NCBI GenBank assembly: GCA_012931725.1
Contig: CM022951.1
Coordinates: 18,688,330 to 18,752,329, forward strand
Length of the DNA: 64,000 bases
Reading direction: 5' to 3'
Source of the DNA: Litsea cubeba
Lineage: Eukaryota > Streptophyta > Magnoliopsida > Laurales > Lauraceae
Shown here: in pieces, positions 12,601 to 22,870 of the stretch
Layout: every line of letters begins with the position of its first letter
Numbering within the stretch: position 1 is the first letter of the stretch
Position numbers and translations under genes: made by a program
The notes under the pieces: generated by a model
The model's database searches: none
Seen by the model: only the letters and a program-made list of their open reading frames with translations
Told to the model about the DNA's origin: nothing

Positions 12601-15189
12601 GTAAGAATGATGTAATGTCTACTGAGTGTGTTTTATATGTAGTGTTAAATCATCACTGTTCTAAAAGCCTATATGTTCATGGAATGATTTAGTTTAAAGG
12701 AATTCGAATCAAGACTTAAAATGAAATTTAGTCTTTGGTCAAGGTCAAGAATATTGATCTACAATTTTAGAGATTTCGTCAAAACTAACATGACAGTTCT
12801 ACAATCATGATGAAACTCTTTTTTTTTTTTTTCCTTTTTCCTTTTTGAATGGTAACTTCATTGATGAAGCAACTGAATACAGTATAAGAGAAATACACTG
12901 CAAAAACTCAAAAACCACTAAAAAACAAGAAACACCACGAAATCAGAAAACAAAGAACTCAAAAAGAGATATCCCCAAGTACAAAATCTGCACACTCTGT
13001 CTCCTAACGCCGATATTCACAAGGGAATTTGTAAAAGTATTTGTGTCTCTCTTAGGGCACGTTTGGTAAATGTCCGAGGAGAGGATTCCTCACTCTTTTC
13101 CGCGCTCCCATGGAAAATCCACATTTTGTTTAGCATGGAAAAGCCCAACAAGGAATCCTCTTATCCCTGTTTGCAATTACTTTCCCCATCCGACCTCCCC
13201 CCATCCAACTTCGCAAATCCATGCGTGCGTGGAAAGGCGGAGCTACAATAAAGTTGACGGTAATATAGATGTTACCGGTTTGGTCTTTGGAAAACCCTTT
13301 TATTGGTCATTTAATTAAAACCCAAACCGATAATCATGTTTAAAATGATCAAAACGGCTAGGAGGTCAAATACCAGCCATTGATTCATCACGGATTTTAA
13401 GATATTTGCAAAAAAAGGTCCAAACTGTTAGATCATTATTTCTAGAATTCTATGGGCCCCTTTTGAAAAATCCAAACCGCTAATTCTCTTTAGAAGGCCT
13501 AAAATGGCTATGGTGCAAATTTTGTAGCATGATTCATAATGGATCGTGAGAAAATGGCTAAAAACAGATGACTGTTGATTATGAACGTCGCTCATATATT
13601 CTCATATATATTCAGATGAACAGTGTCGTATCGGATGAACAATGAAGGTAAATTAGAGGTTTCGTTTTTTTCTCTGGAAACCTATCTTATGCGTCCCAAA
13701 ATCACAATCCGAACCGTCTATCATGTTTAAAAGGTCCAAAACGGCTAGCAGGTCGATTTCAACCACTGATTCCTCATATATTTTCAAATATTTGCAAAAA
13801 AATACACATCTTAAAAAATTAATTTTTGAAAATTTTGTGGGACCCACATTGAAAATTCAGACCATCCATCATTTGTAAACTAAAAGGCCAAAAAGGGCCA
13901 GACGTTCAAATTTTAGGGCTTGATTCTTCACGGATTTTGAGGAAATTGCAAAAGACTTGTGAGCATTGGATCTAGTATATATAAATCCACAGATTCCTTG
14001 TGTTTACTAAACATGGAATGCACTGAATCTTCCTCATGAGAAATCCTCTGTGAAGAAAGCCTCATATGAGAAGAATGGAGGATTCCACTCTAGTTGCCAA
14101 ACATGCCCTTATTCCTTTTTGTAAGTAAAGGAAGCATGAAGAAGCCTAGGTAGGTCCAAGATCTCCTCTACCACATTGGATAACCTCTAAGGGGGCTTAC
14201 ATCTGCTAGATGTAGGGATGCAAACAGGTTGGATCCAGGGCAGAACCGTGGTGGATCTGGACCCATATCTGTCTTTATATACCTGGTTCCAATTACAACA
14301 TGGAACCCATGAGTTGTGTCCTGATCCGACATCAACTTAAAGAAAGAATCCGGTTCCATAGCCGGATATGAAGTAAGATGTGGAGTGCATTAGTATAATT
14401 GGCTAAAAGAGCTTAAAAAAAGGGAAAGGATTACTGTAATCACTCCATGCGAATGTTTTAAATTGGGACAACCTCGCAAAATGAAAGGCACAAAAATTCA
14501 TTTCAAAATCTCTAGGTCTCTCCCATGTGTGATTAATTTGTTATTATCAATATTAAAGAAAAAGTGGTATTAACATAAAAGAAATTACCATACAAGGGCG
14601 AAAGATAATGAGGACAAATAAAATTTAAAAAACTCCATCAACTAAGGACAACTGTAACTTACTAAAACATCCCTTGGGGTCTGAACTTCCAAGTCGTGTT
14701 CCCTGTGTTCAAATATAAATTGTAAGAAAACAATTGAAAATTTCATTTGTTCGAGCAGTAAGAAAGCAAACAATGATGGCCACACATTCTAACATGGAAT
14801 CCAAGAAGGGGAAAAAAGTAAGCAAGCAGTAGGCATGGTGTGGCTAGGTTTAGTGAGAGGACGATCTAGGTCTTTGGGCTAGAATCAGGGATATATTTCT
14901 AAGATTGTGGGTCGAGAGTCGACATACTTTCAATCCCAATAACTTGATACGATGAGTCTAGGCCAAATTCTGACTTAAGGGTCCAATTAAATGACTAAGC
15001 CCAGCTAGTCACACTCACACATATCAACTGAGACAGCTTTATCTATAACTAAAGGTCTCAGCCAAGCCTGTTTCTCAAATCCATCACGTAGATCTAGGTT
15101 TCAAAATTAGGCCTAAGGAACTAAAATAACAGGCGTTGGACAAGTTATACCAAGGTATGCGCATAATTATATAATCGGAGAGAGAGAGA

Positions 15190-15229
<40 letters not shown>

Positions 15230-15701
15230 GAGGGGGAGAGAGATGTGCTCAGTGCTCACACAAGAACTAGTTCTCATATTCCCAAACAATAACCCCTTGT
15301 TGAACCCACTTGGATGCCAAAATAATTGCAGATATGAATCTTGAGGTCTCCAAGATTTATAAACATGAAAAAACTGAGTCTTCCAATGCAACAAGTAATT
15401 GCGAGGAGTGCCAGCTTGTGGAACACAGTTACATGGATGCCAATCATGAGGTACGGATGGGAAGGTCTATGCATGGATTAGGTATGCCCCCCAAAAAAAT
15501 TGTCAATAAGGATTTCAAGGTCTTTACAATTAACTGCGCAAAGGTATGAGAAAAGGAGTGTTTCAATACAACAATGAGTAATGGCCAAAATGAGTGTCAA
15601 ATTGCATTCAGTGTTAATCCAGGGGTAGTGAGTACGAGGGGGTAGATTGATCATAAATTAGCCTAGGTGGCTCCAAAGAGTATCATGTAGAGTTTCTCAT
15701 G

Positions 15702-15749
<48 letters not shown>

Positions 15750-17996
15750 AAGGGGATGTGATCGTTTTGTAGGGCCCGGTTAGGCCAATTCCAATTCATA
15801 GAGGTAGTTGGTATGTAGATAGCGATTAAGTGACACCGTTTTAATTTCAAATCACCTCGAGAAAATAAACCACATATGGCATATACTTATTTGCAATAGC
15901 TGAGAAAAATTGGACCCAATCACAAGTCACAAGGCTAGAGGTCGCAATGTCATGATTTTCATATACCATGCATTTCACTAAATAAATACAATACGTGGGA
16001 CCCACCTAGATGCATGCCAATTACAAGGGGAAATAGAAATGTTTACATGTGGATAAGGTATGTGCAAAATATCGCATGCATCTAATGATTTTAACCTACG
16101 AATTAAGTGGTCCAGGGTCCAACAGTTGGTACAATTTTATTTTAGTTTATTTTTTTCTATTTGATCATCTTTGTATAATGGTTGGGTGATTGTAAAACTG
16201 AGGTGAGTGCCAATTAGTAGGGGTAAGTTAGTGAAGGTTTACATCAATCATAGGACAAAGCCATAGTACAGAATAGTAGTGAAGTCTCCTTTCCTTGTTT
16301 TGAACTTGAGATTTTTGGAGTGCATGAGAGAGTGGGGGAAAAGAGAGATTATATTTAGCCAACTAAACCTTGTTTTTGTCTAGAATTTGAACAAGAGAGC
16401 TCATTATGAGGCCAGAAAATGATTAGAAATGACCCTTTCGCCTAAATAGGTAATAGGCCTGAAAAATCACACCAATCAATTTGGTATTCACCATTTGACT
16501 GGAACTTGAAACAGGGATATGAACACAAAGTAAAAATTGCACCCCTTGGTGTGATACAACTCAATGTTGGATATTGCATTTATCAATTTGATTTCCCGAA
16601 ATATTACCAATCAAGGGGAAGGTTCTTAATAAAAAGCTAGACCAAAGTGGGTCTATGGACCAAACTCAAGCTGATAATTGGCATAGCCAACTACAGTCTC
16701 TTACTGTTCCTATATATGTGCTCACATGGGCACCTGCTGACGCCCTCATTTCTTTACACATGTAATTACAATCCATCCAGATTCCTTTCTTCAATCTCAA
16801 CCAACTTATGCAATAAATCTCACTTGATTTTTTTCATGGATGGTCATTAGAATGTTCAAACAAGAACAACATGATTCAGACGAGTTAATTTTAGTAAGAG
16901 AGTTGGATATAAGAATTGCAGATCCATTGTATGTGTCTTAGAAATGGGAGCACAACCCCATGAGAACATCTAGTCAATACCAGACGGTGTAGGAATGCAT
17001 GTTACACTGTCACGGGGGATGGGAAGACTTGATCAGAAATGACCACAACAAATGATTCTGAACCTATATTTTAAGGGTCTCAAGCTCTAATGGTTCTAAA
17101 ACAAAAATTCTTTCTTGATTTAATCCAACTGTGAATAATGATATGCTCAAATGTCAAATCATGTTGATTGCCAATTCATAAGGGTGGGTGCGAGCACACA
17201 TTGACACGGGTGCATCCCATTGTATAAAATTAAAAGAAATTAAGTTAAAATCAGGATTGAAGCTAAATTTTAGCACCCCCCCAACACACATATGTTTTTA
17301 ATGAGAATCACATTGTATGCTCCCCTGGATGCATTAACAAATCAGAGGGTAAATTAGGATTGGAAGGCAGGCTTTAAACAATGAAACCCATAACAACAAT
17401 ATTATACCTGGCCACCAGACAGAAGCAAAACAGCCAACTTCCCTTCATAGATCGCCTTCATCCCCATTTTCCACCATCTCTCCCTCTCCTCCGACGTCCG
17501 CTCTTCGATCGTCGAAACACTCCCCTCCGGCACCGGCTCGATCGTAGGCGCTGCAATCCCTGAGAAAATCTCATCCAAAATTTTTTTTAAAAATCGACAG
17601 AAATTTTAAATCTTCCAAAAAAAAAAAAAAAAACCAAAACCCACATCACCCAATTAAACCCCAAATCTCACCTTGCGTTCGAAGCGAGCAGCGGATGATG
17701 CGATCCACCCTCGCAAGATCCAAGCTCTGGGTTTTCCAAACAGACCCAAATCAAATCAAATCAAAATCGAAACTTTCCACAATTCTCCACAAAAACCAAG
17801 ATTTCCCAACCGATTCCAAAAGAAAAAAATTTGGGACTTTGAAATAAGATCTGGGGAGAAGAGAACAGACCTCAATGTCCCTGACGAGGAGCTCACGTTC
17901 TTCCAGTGAGAGCTCGTCCCAGAGTGCAAAAGCGTCTTCTTGCCCGTAGTCCTTGAGCCTCTCCAGAAGAGCTTGTGGTGGTGGAGATGACGCCAT
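6591..17996 (-). CDS. GlcNAc1pUT: UDP-N-acetylglucosamine pyrophosphorylase, exons 1-7 (3' part outside window)
   Basis: The enzyme family makes UDP-GlcNAc from GlcNAc-1-phosphate and UTP in the cytosol, supplying N-glycans, GPI anchors and O-GlcNAc. Seven exons on the minus strand join as 17996-17871, 17726-17672, 17559-17408, 14702-14663, 7027-6935, 6859-6747 and 6665-6591. All introns are GT/AG and all phases agree, giving 218 codons. Recognisable family blocks in order are LLERLKDYGQED, DRIIRCSLR, IEPVPEG, ERWWKMG, LSGGQ/GTRLGSSDPKG (the nucleotide-binding signature, split by intron 3), GLPSGKSLFQ, QAERILCVQRL, WYIMTSPFT, HKYFGLE and FFQQGT. Family members are about 480-500 residues, so roughly the C-terminal half lies beyond position 1. 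Introns 3, 4 and 7 are 2.7, 7.6 and more than 6.5 kb. The start is either the ATG at 17996 (good context, A at -3 and G at +4) or an in-frame ATG at 18026. The visible exons carry no stop or frameshift, so the gene looks functional. Identification is by recalled family motifs. Confidence 0.9.
6747..6859 (-). CDS. GlcNAc1pUT: GlcNAc1pUT exon 6
   Basis: This 113-bp exon between acceptor tgcag|GTACA and donor CAA|gtaaaa encodes IHWYIMTSPFTDEATRKFF and HKYFGLEADQ. Intron 5 upstream is only 75 bp, in contrast with introns 3, 4 and 7. Confidence 0.9.
6935..7027 (-). CDS. GlcNAc1pUT: GlcNAc1pUT exon 5
   Basis: This 93-bp exon between acceptor ttcag|ATATT and donor GATG|gtaag codes for the NIGLPSGKS and LQAERILCVQRLAAQ blocks of the nucleotidyltransferase fold. 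Confidence 0.9.
7028..8185. other. Intron 4, segment nearest exon 5
   Basis: AT-rich sequence without recognisable coding content. It includes a poly-A run near 7640. It belongs to the 7.6-kb intron 4 (7028-14662). Confidence 0.6.
8190..11384 (+). mobile_element. RTE-type non-LTR retrotransposon (LINE), near full length
   Basis: One reading frame carries an apurinic-type endonuclease followed by reverse transcriptase. It ends in a simple-repeat tail of (TTTGG)n at about 11355-11384 instead of poly-A, as RTE elements do. The 5' border is approximate: a GC-rich leader with GACATAGCCGGTCCCAAGTC lies at 8215-8240. No clear target duplication was found. The element lies in intron 4, antisense to the host gene. 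Apart from one stop codon the coding region is open, so it is young or recently amplified. Confidence 0.88.
8303..11344 (+). pseudogene. RTE endonuclease-reverse transcriptase with one in-frame stop
   Basis: The protein cuts target DNA and copies RNA at the nick. Codons 1-295 (8303-9187) hold the endonuclease: LGTWN at 66-70, QETRW with the catalytic Glu at 97, GGDLNGH at 201-207 and QIDFFL near 268. A TAA at 9188-9190 then interrupts, and the same frame continues at 9191 with the conserved endonuclease His (HRLL). In relatives the residue before this His is usually Gln, so a single CAA-to-TAA change is likely. Reverse transcriptase blocks follow: GKAVGPDGIP, YRGIKLMS, FGFMPGRST, VFIDLEKAYDRVPR, GLHQGSALSPYLF and the catalytic FADD at 10571-10582. 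The C-terminal part includes WFGHVRRRP. About 1,013 codons in all. Confidence 0.92.
11385..12050. other. Intron 4, AT-rich segment
   Basis: No gene or element was recognised. Long A runs lie at 11630-11647 and 12027-12040 and a TAAAA-rich tract at 11925-11960. Confidence 0.5.
12100..12440. repeat. Imperfect local duplication in intron 4
   Basis: A block starting TATTACTTTCTACAAATTATC at 12103 recurs at 12308, 205 bp downstream. It runs through the shared end ACTCATGCTCATT. TTTAGCATCTAAGG is also repeated at about 12290 and 12420. Confidence 0.85.
12815..13051 (-). mobile_element. Possible L1-type LINE 3' end
   Basis: Read on the minus strand, the segment ends in CAATGAAGTTACCATTC, then purine-rich sequence and a poly-A of about 15. 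This is how many plant L1 3' ends look. It is cut at its other side by the Harbinger-like element. No coding part remains. Confidence 0.4.
13055..14108. mobile_element. PIF/Harbinger-like (Tourist-type) non-autonomous element
   Basis: The ends GGGCACGTTTGGTAA and, reversed on the right, GGGCATGTTTGGCAA form terminal inverted repeats. They are flanked by TTA at 13052-13054 and 14109-14111, the 3-bp target typical of PIF/Harbinger. Inner sequence near both ends shares GAGGATTCC. The 1,054-bp interior has no transposase. It contains diverged copies of a phrase near CAAAACGGCTAGNAGGTC (about 13350 and 13740), so it has some internal duplication. Confidence 0.85.
14663..14702 (-). CDS. GlcNAc1pUT: GlcNAc1pUT exon 4 (40-bp micro-exon)
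   Basis: The exon encodes GTRLGSSDPKGCF plus one base, between acceptor cacag|GGA and donor TTTA|gtaag. It completes the pyrophosphorylase signature begun at the end of exon 3 and joins in phase to exon 5 (split Asn codon). It stands alone between a 2.7-kb and a 7.6-kb intron and is far too short to appear as an open reading frame. Confidence 0.9.
15178..15243. repeat. Poly-G run of 37 within a GA tract
   Basis: An uninterrupted run of G covers 15192-15228, flanked by GAGAGA on both sides. On the host gene's sense strand it is a poly-C run inside intron 3. The exact length may be affected by sequencing error. Confidence 0.9.
15709..15747. repeat. (GA)n microsatellite
   Basis: About 18 GA units followed by GGGGAAGGGG, in intron 3. 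Confidence 0.9.
17408..17559 (-). CDS. GlcNAc1pUT: GlcNAc1pUT exon 3
   Basis: This 152-bp exon runs from acceptor ctcag|GG to donor CCAG|gtata. It contains IEPVPEG, the charged block ending WWKMGMKAIYEGKL, and LLSGGQ. The last is the first half of the glycine-rich UTP-binding loop, which exon 4 completes. Confidence 0.92.
17672..17726 (-). CDS. GlcNAc1pUT: GlcNAc1pUT exon 2
   Basis: This 55-bp exon codes for SLDLARVDRIIRCSLRTQ and one base of the next codon. The acceptor is cccag|AGC and the donor CAAG|gtgag. The DRIIRCSL block is strongly conserved in plant homologues. Intron 2 is 112 bp. Confidence 0.9.
17871..17996 (-). CDS. GlcNAc1pUT: GlcNAc1pUT exon 1
   Basis: It codes for 42 residues starting MASSPPPQ and ending VRDIE, then the donor GAG|gtctgt. 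The proline-rich start followed by LLERLKDYGQED is typical of plant members. Two in-frame ATGs upstream (18026, 18023) and one at 18011 would lengthen the protein by up to 10 residues. N-termini vary in the family, so the start cannot be fixed from sequence. Intron 1 is 144 bp and ends cccag. Confidence 0.88.
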
Positions 17997-18090
17997 TCTC
18001 TCAAACCCCATTTCCTTCGTCATCACTCTCTTCTCTCTCTTTTTCTCAGATCTTCTTCTTCTTCTACTTCTACTTCTACTTCTACAAGAA
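17997..18090 (-). promoter_or_regulatory. Likely 5' leader of GlcNAc1pUT, GA-rich
   Basis: On the sense strand the sequence upstream of the start is purine-rich, with AGAAGTAGAAG-type repeats (18057-18085) and AGAGAGAAGAG. Such leaders are common in plant genes. The transcription start and TATA box were not identified. Confidence 0.45.
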
Positions 18091-18099
18091 CTGGTTAGT

Positions 18100-20300
18100 G
18101 TTGAAACTGTTCAAAACAAGCTTCCATTTGGAGCAATATAACGAAAATGACCTCCACCATCTGATGCAGAAATGATGCTTAGAGAATATAATGCCACTTG
18201 GGTGTCGGTAGGTTCATATCTAGCCGTCGATCTAGTGGGTCACACTGATGGTGGGCCATTGAAGAAAATCACAGCCCACCGACTAGTTAGGTAGGTTTTA
18301 TGGTTGGGTTGGAGCGAGAAAATTAGAGATTTCTTCCATTATTAGACCAATGTAGAAGTTTTATTAAACCCTTGGCCCACTAGTTGATAATATAATCTGT
18401 GGGCCCAAGGATGTCTAAAACACTACTAATACGAGTGTAATATATAGTTGTTAATTTCATTTCGGACCTCTTTCGAGTCGGCTTCTATAGATTCAGAACT
18501 TTAGCTCAGCAAATGATCTTGCATGGGTTTTGCTTCTGACTCATTTTAGTCCTCCAAACTGAAATGTTTCAGGGCCGATTCAATGTGGTTTATAGGTGAG
18601 TTCTTGTGTGGGCCCATTCATAGTGAGGCCCAATATATGACATTTGGTGCAATTTCTGTTTCTGTTTAAGTGGATTTGGTTAAGGATAAGTAAAAGACTC
18701 ACTTTTGCAGCTTTTGCAGCTTTGTGGGTTGCTTTCTTTTCAAGGGAAGAAACTGAATGGGGCATTTACATATAGAGGCTGAACTTTTTGGAAATTTTAT
18801 TTTTAATAGCTATCTGAATTTTTTCAGTTTTACAAATAAACACCTATTAATCTGGAAATGTCAGTTGACCACTTTGACTTGTAGTCAAAGGCCAAAGGGG
18901 GTTCATAGATGGAGGCTTTCTGGCAGCGACAGTCCTTGGTTGCAAAAATGTTAAAGAAGTAGGGGGTTGTTTGTAATTAATAAAAAAATACAGGTCATGT
19001 GTTGAAATTTCTCAAAGCAAGAAGAATAAACAAAGTGCTCTTACAAGAAACCAGGTAGCAGGGAGGAGTAACCAGTAACACCTTGGATGAGAATTGAGAA
19101 GGGATGGACATGGGCTGGGCCCATCCCACCAACCAGTGCTGGCCCACTTTGAGCTGGTTATGAGCTAACTTTTATGACCGATGGCGTTGGCCCACTTGAG
19201 TTCCAGCTTGAATGTCAAATTCACCAGTGCTGGGGGCCTGTTTTTCAAAAGGCTCGGCTAACTAGTCCCTCCGGCCCAACGATTTCAATCCGAAAAGACC
19301 CAATATTTGGCTAGTGAGTTGGGCTTAGCCCAACTTATGAATCTTTCGGACCATATGGGGATCTAATTATTAGGCCTCATATCTAAATAGACTGTGGGTC
19401 ATGTACAGCCTTATATAGGAGCAATTAGGTTTTTTCCCATGATAGTTTTTGATCAATGGATGTAGGGGAGTAGAGTAACCCATCTTATAGAGTATTAAGC
19501 CGTCAGATCAATGAATAGCTAAATGAAAGACAACAAAATTTGTGGTTCAAACCATTAGTTTGGTAACCTATTTTTGCTAATGATCTATTTATGGTTGAGC
19601 CAATCTCTTGAATCACATTTTATGTCTTGCACACTGATCTTCTCATCCACCTTTGGCAGATATGGTGAATTGTCAAGAATCTCCTTTTTTTCTTCCGGAT
19701 TGCAACCTATGATCTGTTAATTAAAAAAAGATCAAGATTTAGATTTGGATAGTATGAAAGAGCCTAAAAATCGAAAGAGAAATGAAAAGAGACAGAAAGA
19801 AGTAGAGAAAAGAGACAAATGATGGCACACAATTGGCCCCTCCCAGATGATCAATTGATGATTAGGCCAGAAAGGATGGTCAACATGAGAGGCTAAAAAA
19901 TCATATATATATATATATATATATGGAAGATTATCAATCAATCAAACACAAAAGAAAATAAGATCCAGAAATTAGAATAAAAAACTTAGCATTTTTTTTA
20001 AAGATATGTCCTAGCTCTACAGGAAGTGGGAGTAAGTGCTGCTACAATTCAAGAGCAACCAAAAATCAACACAATATTATAGATAAACTTATATTAGTAG
20101 GAAAACTTGAAATAAAAACCAAAGAAGAAAACATACCTTGATCAAGCAGGTCAAAAGTTGAAATCTATGGTCCCTTTTTATATACGAAGAAAAGGCAAAT
20201 ACAATATTGTGAGAAGAACGAAAAAAAAAACACACAAGCTCGCATTAAGATCATCAAAGATTTACTGAATCAGTGAAAGTAATATATATCACAAGAAAAT
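18100..20300. other. Upstream intergenic sequence of the host gene
   Basis: No gene was recognised. It probably includes the promoter of the minus-strand gene near its left end. An (AT)n run is at 19901-19923. GGCCCA-rich stretches lie at 19105-19350 without a definable border. Confidence 0.5.
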
Positions 20301-20324
20301 TGTAAGAGCTCAATCTTTAATTAG

Positions 20325-21390
20325 GTATTTATTATTATTTAATTATATTTATTAGTTAATCAACTGTGTTTCGAAATTTCTTTTGCAGTGTGTTTAGAAC
20401 TTCATTAACTAAGTTTGTGCATTAGAATAGTATTTGGTAAGTTTCATGAGGTTTCGAGAGTGATCGGGCCTAGTTTTGTATCTCCAATGACCTAGTTGGG
20501 TTTCTAGGGAAGTTTAAGGGGCCTTTTGGAAATCTCATAAAATTGTCAATTCGGGTTTAGTGGGTAGACCAAATTATTCTAAGAACCTTTTGTGTTTGAC
20601 CCATGGCCATTCAATGCCATAAAATCCTTGCTTCCTAATATTAACCATGGGGACATAGTCGTCATTTCTACAAAAGTTGAGTTTTTGTCCGGAACTTCAC
20701 GATACATCAAGCTTGTGCTCATTCGAAAGTAGATTTAATTTCACTCAAGCTCACATACCAAATCTCACTCTCTAATCCTCACATTTGCTAACTCCTACAA
20801 CATAAGAGAAGGAAAAGGAGGGAAATTGGATTACATGCAAGGCTCCAACTATCAATAATTGGAAAAGGTCCCATGGATGGAATCTTACCAAATTGAAGAT
20901 ATGGGGCGTAGGTGACCCAAGGAAGAAGATGATGGTGAGAGACAGCGTCCATTCTTGAAATGAGGAATCCATTTGATACATGCAAGGTGAGAGAGAAAGA
21001 GGGCTAGAGCTGGAATGTAAACAAGAAGAAAATTGAATGAAAAGCAAGGGTCAATGGCTTATAAGAGGGATATTTGCATAAAATTACATTTAGGCCTGAA
21101 TGAAATCGACGAAATGATGAAACTTAATGAACTTTGAGGTATTGGATTGCGACGAGTCAAGAACGAAAATCGAAGAGGACGAAGAGACCTTTCCAACGAA
21201 CCTAGAATCGGTGAAAATAGAATTTTTGGGGAAAGAACCTGCTCAATTTTCCATAAATTGTAGACTACCCCCATGCAATACTCAAATGAGCTCAGAATCG
21301 CACGTAACTTCACAGACATCTTCTTAATAATAAAAAAACTCGTTCAAGCATTAAATTTACTTAATTAACTAATATAATAATTAATTAGAC
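20325..21390. repeat. Diverged LTR-like fragments, partly inverted
   Basis: The minus strand of about 21390-21060 resembles, block by block, the start of the LTR-like element at 56300-56560. Shared features are an AATTAATTA-rich opening, GAGCGAGTTT-like text, TTTNGGGAAAATTGAG and GGTTCGTTGGAAAGGTCTC followed by CTTGACTC. The plus strand at 20325-20480 resembles the same opening. This suggests two head-to-head remnants of one LTR family. Borders are not visible. Confidence 0.45.
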
Positions 21391-21399
21391 TAATCGCAC

Positions 21400-22430
21400 A
21401 ATTAAGGTCATCAGTGACCTTACATATGGCATACCAAGTGTCCTGATGATCCAATAAACGACCTATAATGCTCAAAAAGAGGTGATATGTTCCAATTCCT
21501 ATAACATCTTTGGCTGAGTTGTTATATATATTATGGCTGTCAACTGGCATCTTCTCAATATGTATAAAACCTTCCTTCTCCTTAGTTATATGCTTGCTGG
21601 CACCTGAACTAATGATTCATTCATATAGGGTGTATCAACAATAAGTACTTCAGAACAAACATTGATAGAAGATGAAATAGTTCTTACCAATTTTATATCG
21701 GGCACTGCCTAGCCCAGTGTCCAAGCTTTCCACAAACAAAACAAGGTTTATCACTTCTCCACTTCTGTTGCTGTTGCCGTCTAAGCCCATTCCTAGGTGG
21801 TACAGGATTTCAATAAGCAGGCATGTTCTATTGGGGAAGCATTAGTCCTTGTTCACGGTGCGGCTCATAAGGCCTATAACGGGTTTTTTTTTTTTTTTTT
21901 TGCTTTGGCTCACTGGCCAGGAGGAAGGAGGTTCAAACCTCTCACCAGGCCGGATAGATCCCCGGTGGGAGAGATTGGAGCGGGATGCCTTACCAACAGG
22001 CCATCCCTATGTTACCTACAACGGTTATTGTTTCTTCTTCTTTTCACACCATGCTTTCGCCGAGGCCTACTAGTTTCAGCAACCATAGGCACATTTCCAG
22101 AATTATGTAACACTTTTATTTCCCCCTCATGAATAAGGTGGTTTGCATAATCATCAAACTTTTTTTGTGTCACTATGGTCCAGGATCATTTCCAAGCTAG
22201 ACCAAGAGTCAAGCAGGGAGTTGGCTAGGGCTATCATTTTCTTAGTTTTCGATACTACAGTTCCCATTTGACACAAGTCACTTACCATACTTTCCATTTT
22301 CCTAATATGATCAATGATGGAACATCCTAGAGGCATTTTATAGAGTCAAAATTCTTTCTCCATTCTTCTAGCTCTAACCTTTGATTTCACATAGCATTTG
22401 GCGGCATGGTTGTTAGCAAGTGATTCTCAA
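21400..22430 (-). pseudogene. Copia gag-protease remnant, minus strand
   Basis: On the minus strand, gag blocks appear first (HIRKMESMVSDL, SLLDSWSSLEM near 22300-22160). They are followed by a complete CCHC knuckle (CFVCGKLGHWARQC, about 21750-21710), then SGASKHIT (about 21620) where the protease Asp is replaced by Ser. The order gag, knuckle, protease fits Copia. Several stops and frame changes are present. A SINE splits it. No LTR was recognised. Confidence 0.8.
21883..22014 (-). mobile_element. tRNA-derived SINE inside the Copia remnant
   Basis: Read on the minus strand, it has an A-box-like GGCCTGTTGGTAAGGC, a B-box-like GAGGTTTGAACC and a poly-A tail (T run at 21884-21901 on the plus strand). 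Imperfect target duplications CCTATAACGG (21873-21882) and CCTACAACGG (22015-22024) flank it. Length is about 132 bp. Confidence 0.8.
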
Positions 22431-22439
22431 CTGACATTT

Positions 22440-22870
22440 CATGCGTTCAACTCCCACCAAAAACATTTTTAAGTAACACACATTTTCTAGTGCATGGACC
22501 CAACCAAAATGGACTGGGATGGCCCAATAGCAGGTATGGACCGAATAAATTATACCAAGGCCAACTGCTCCCGGCGCCCCAACTAATTTGTTCGAACTCA
22601 GAGGGTACAACAGCTTCGGCCGAGCCCAGTGGGCTCAGAAGTTCTGGCCAGCCTGGCGAGGTTGGTCCGGCAAGTTTAGCTGGGTCCAAAAGGTCCAGCA
22701 GACTGAGCAGGCCCAGTCGGTCGAGCAGGATAGGTCGAACCTAGTTTTCCAGCAGGTTACCCAATCAACCCAACATATTGAACCCGAGCCCAGATAAACC
22801 TTGGCCCAGTTCTGCCACACTGGCCCGGAAGGTCCTGTTCCTAGAAGGTTGGGTCGGTTCAGGCCATCAA
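22440..22870. other. GC-rich, CCAG/GGCC-rich segment of unknown nature
   Basis: Unlike the AT-rich surroundings, this stretch is built of many short GGCCCAG, GTCCAGCAG and GGTCGAGCAGG-like words. Overlapping open frames run on both strands (22490-22744 +, 22588-22797 +, 22447-22689 -). None resembles a known protein. Composition alone can explain the open frames. Confidence 0.4.

Larger units (their letters stand above)
14703..17407. other. Intron 3, unassigned sequence with microsatellites
   Basis: No coding block or element border was recognised in this 2.7-kb intron. It holds two long simple repeats, listed separately. Confidence 0.6.

Noticed and set aside
22490..22797. Open frames in the GC-rich island as a host gene
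   Set aside because: Frames are open on both strands with low-complexity words and no recognisable domain. Base composition explains them.
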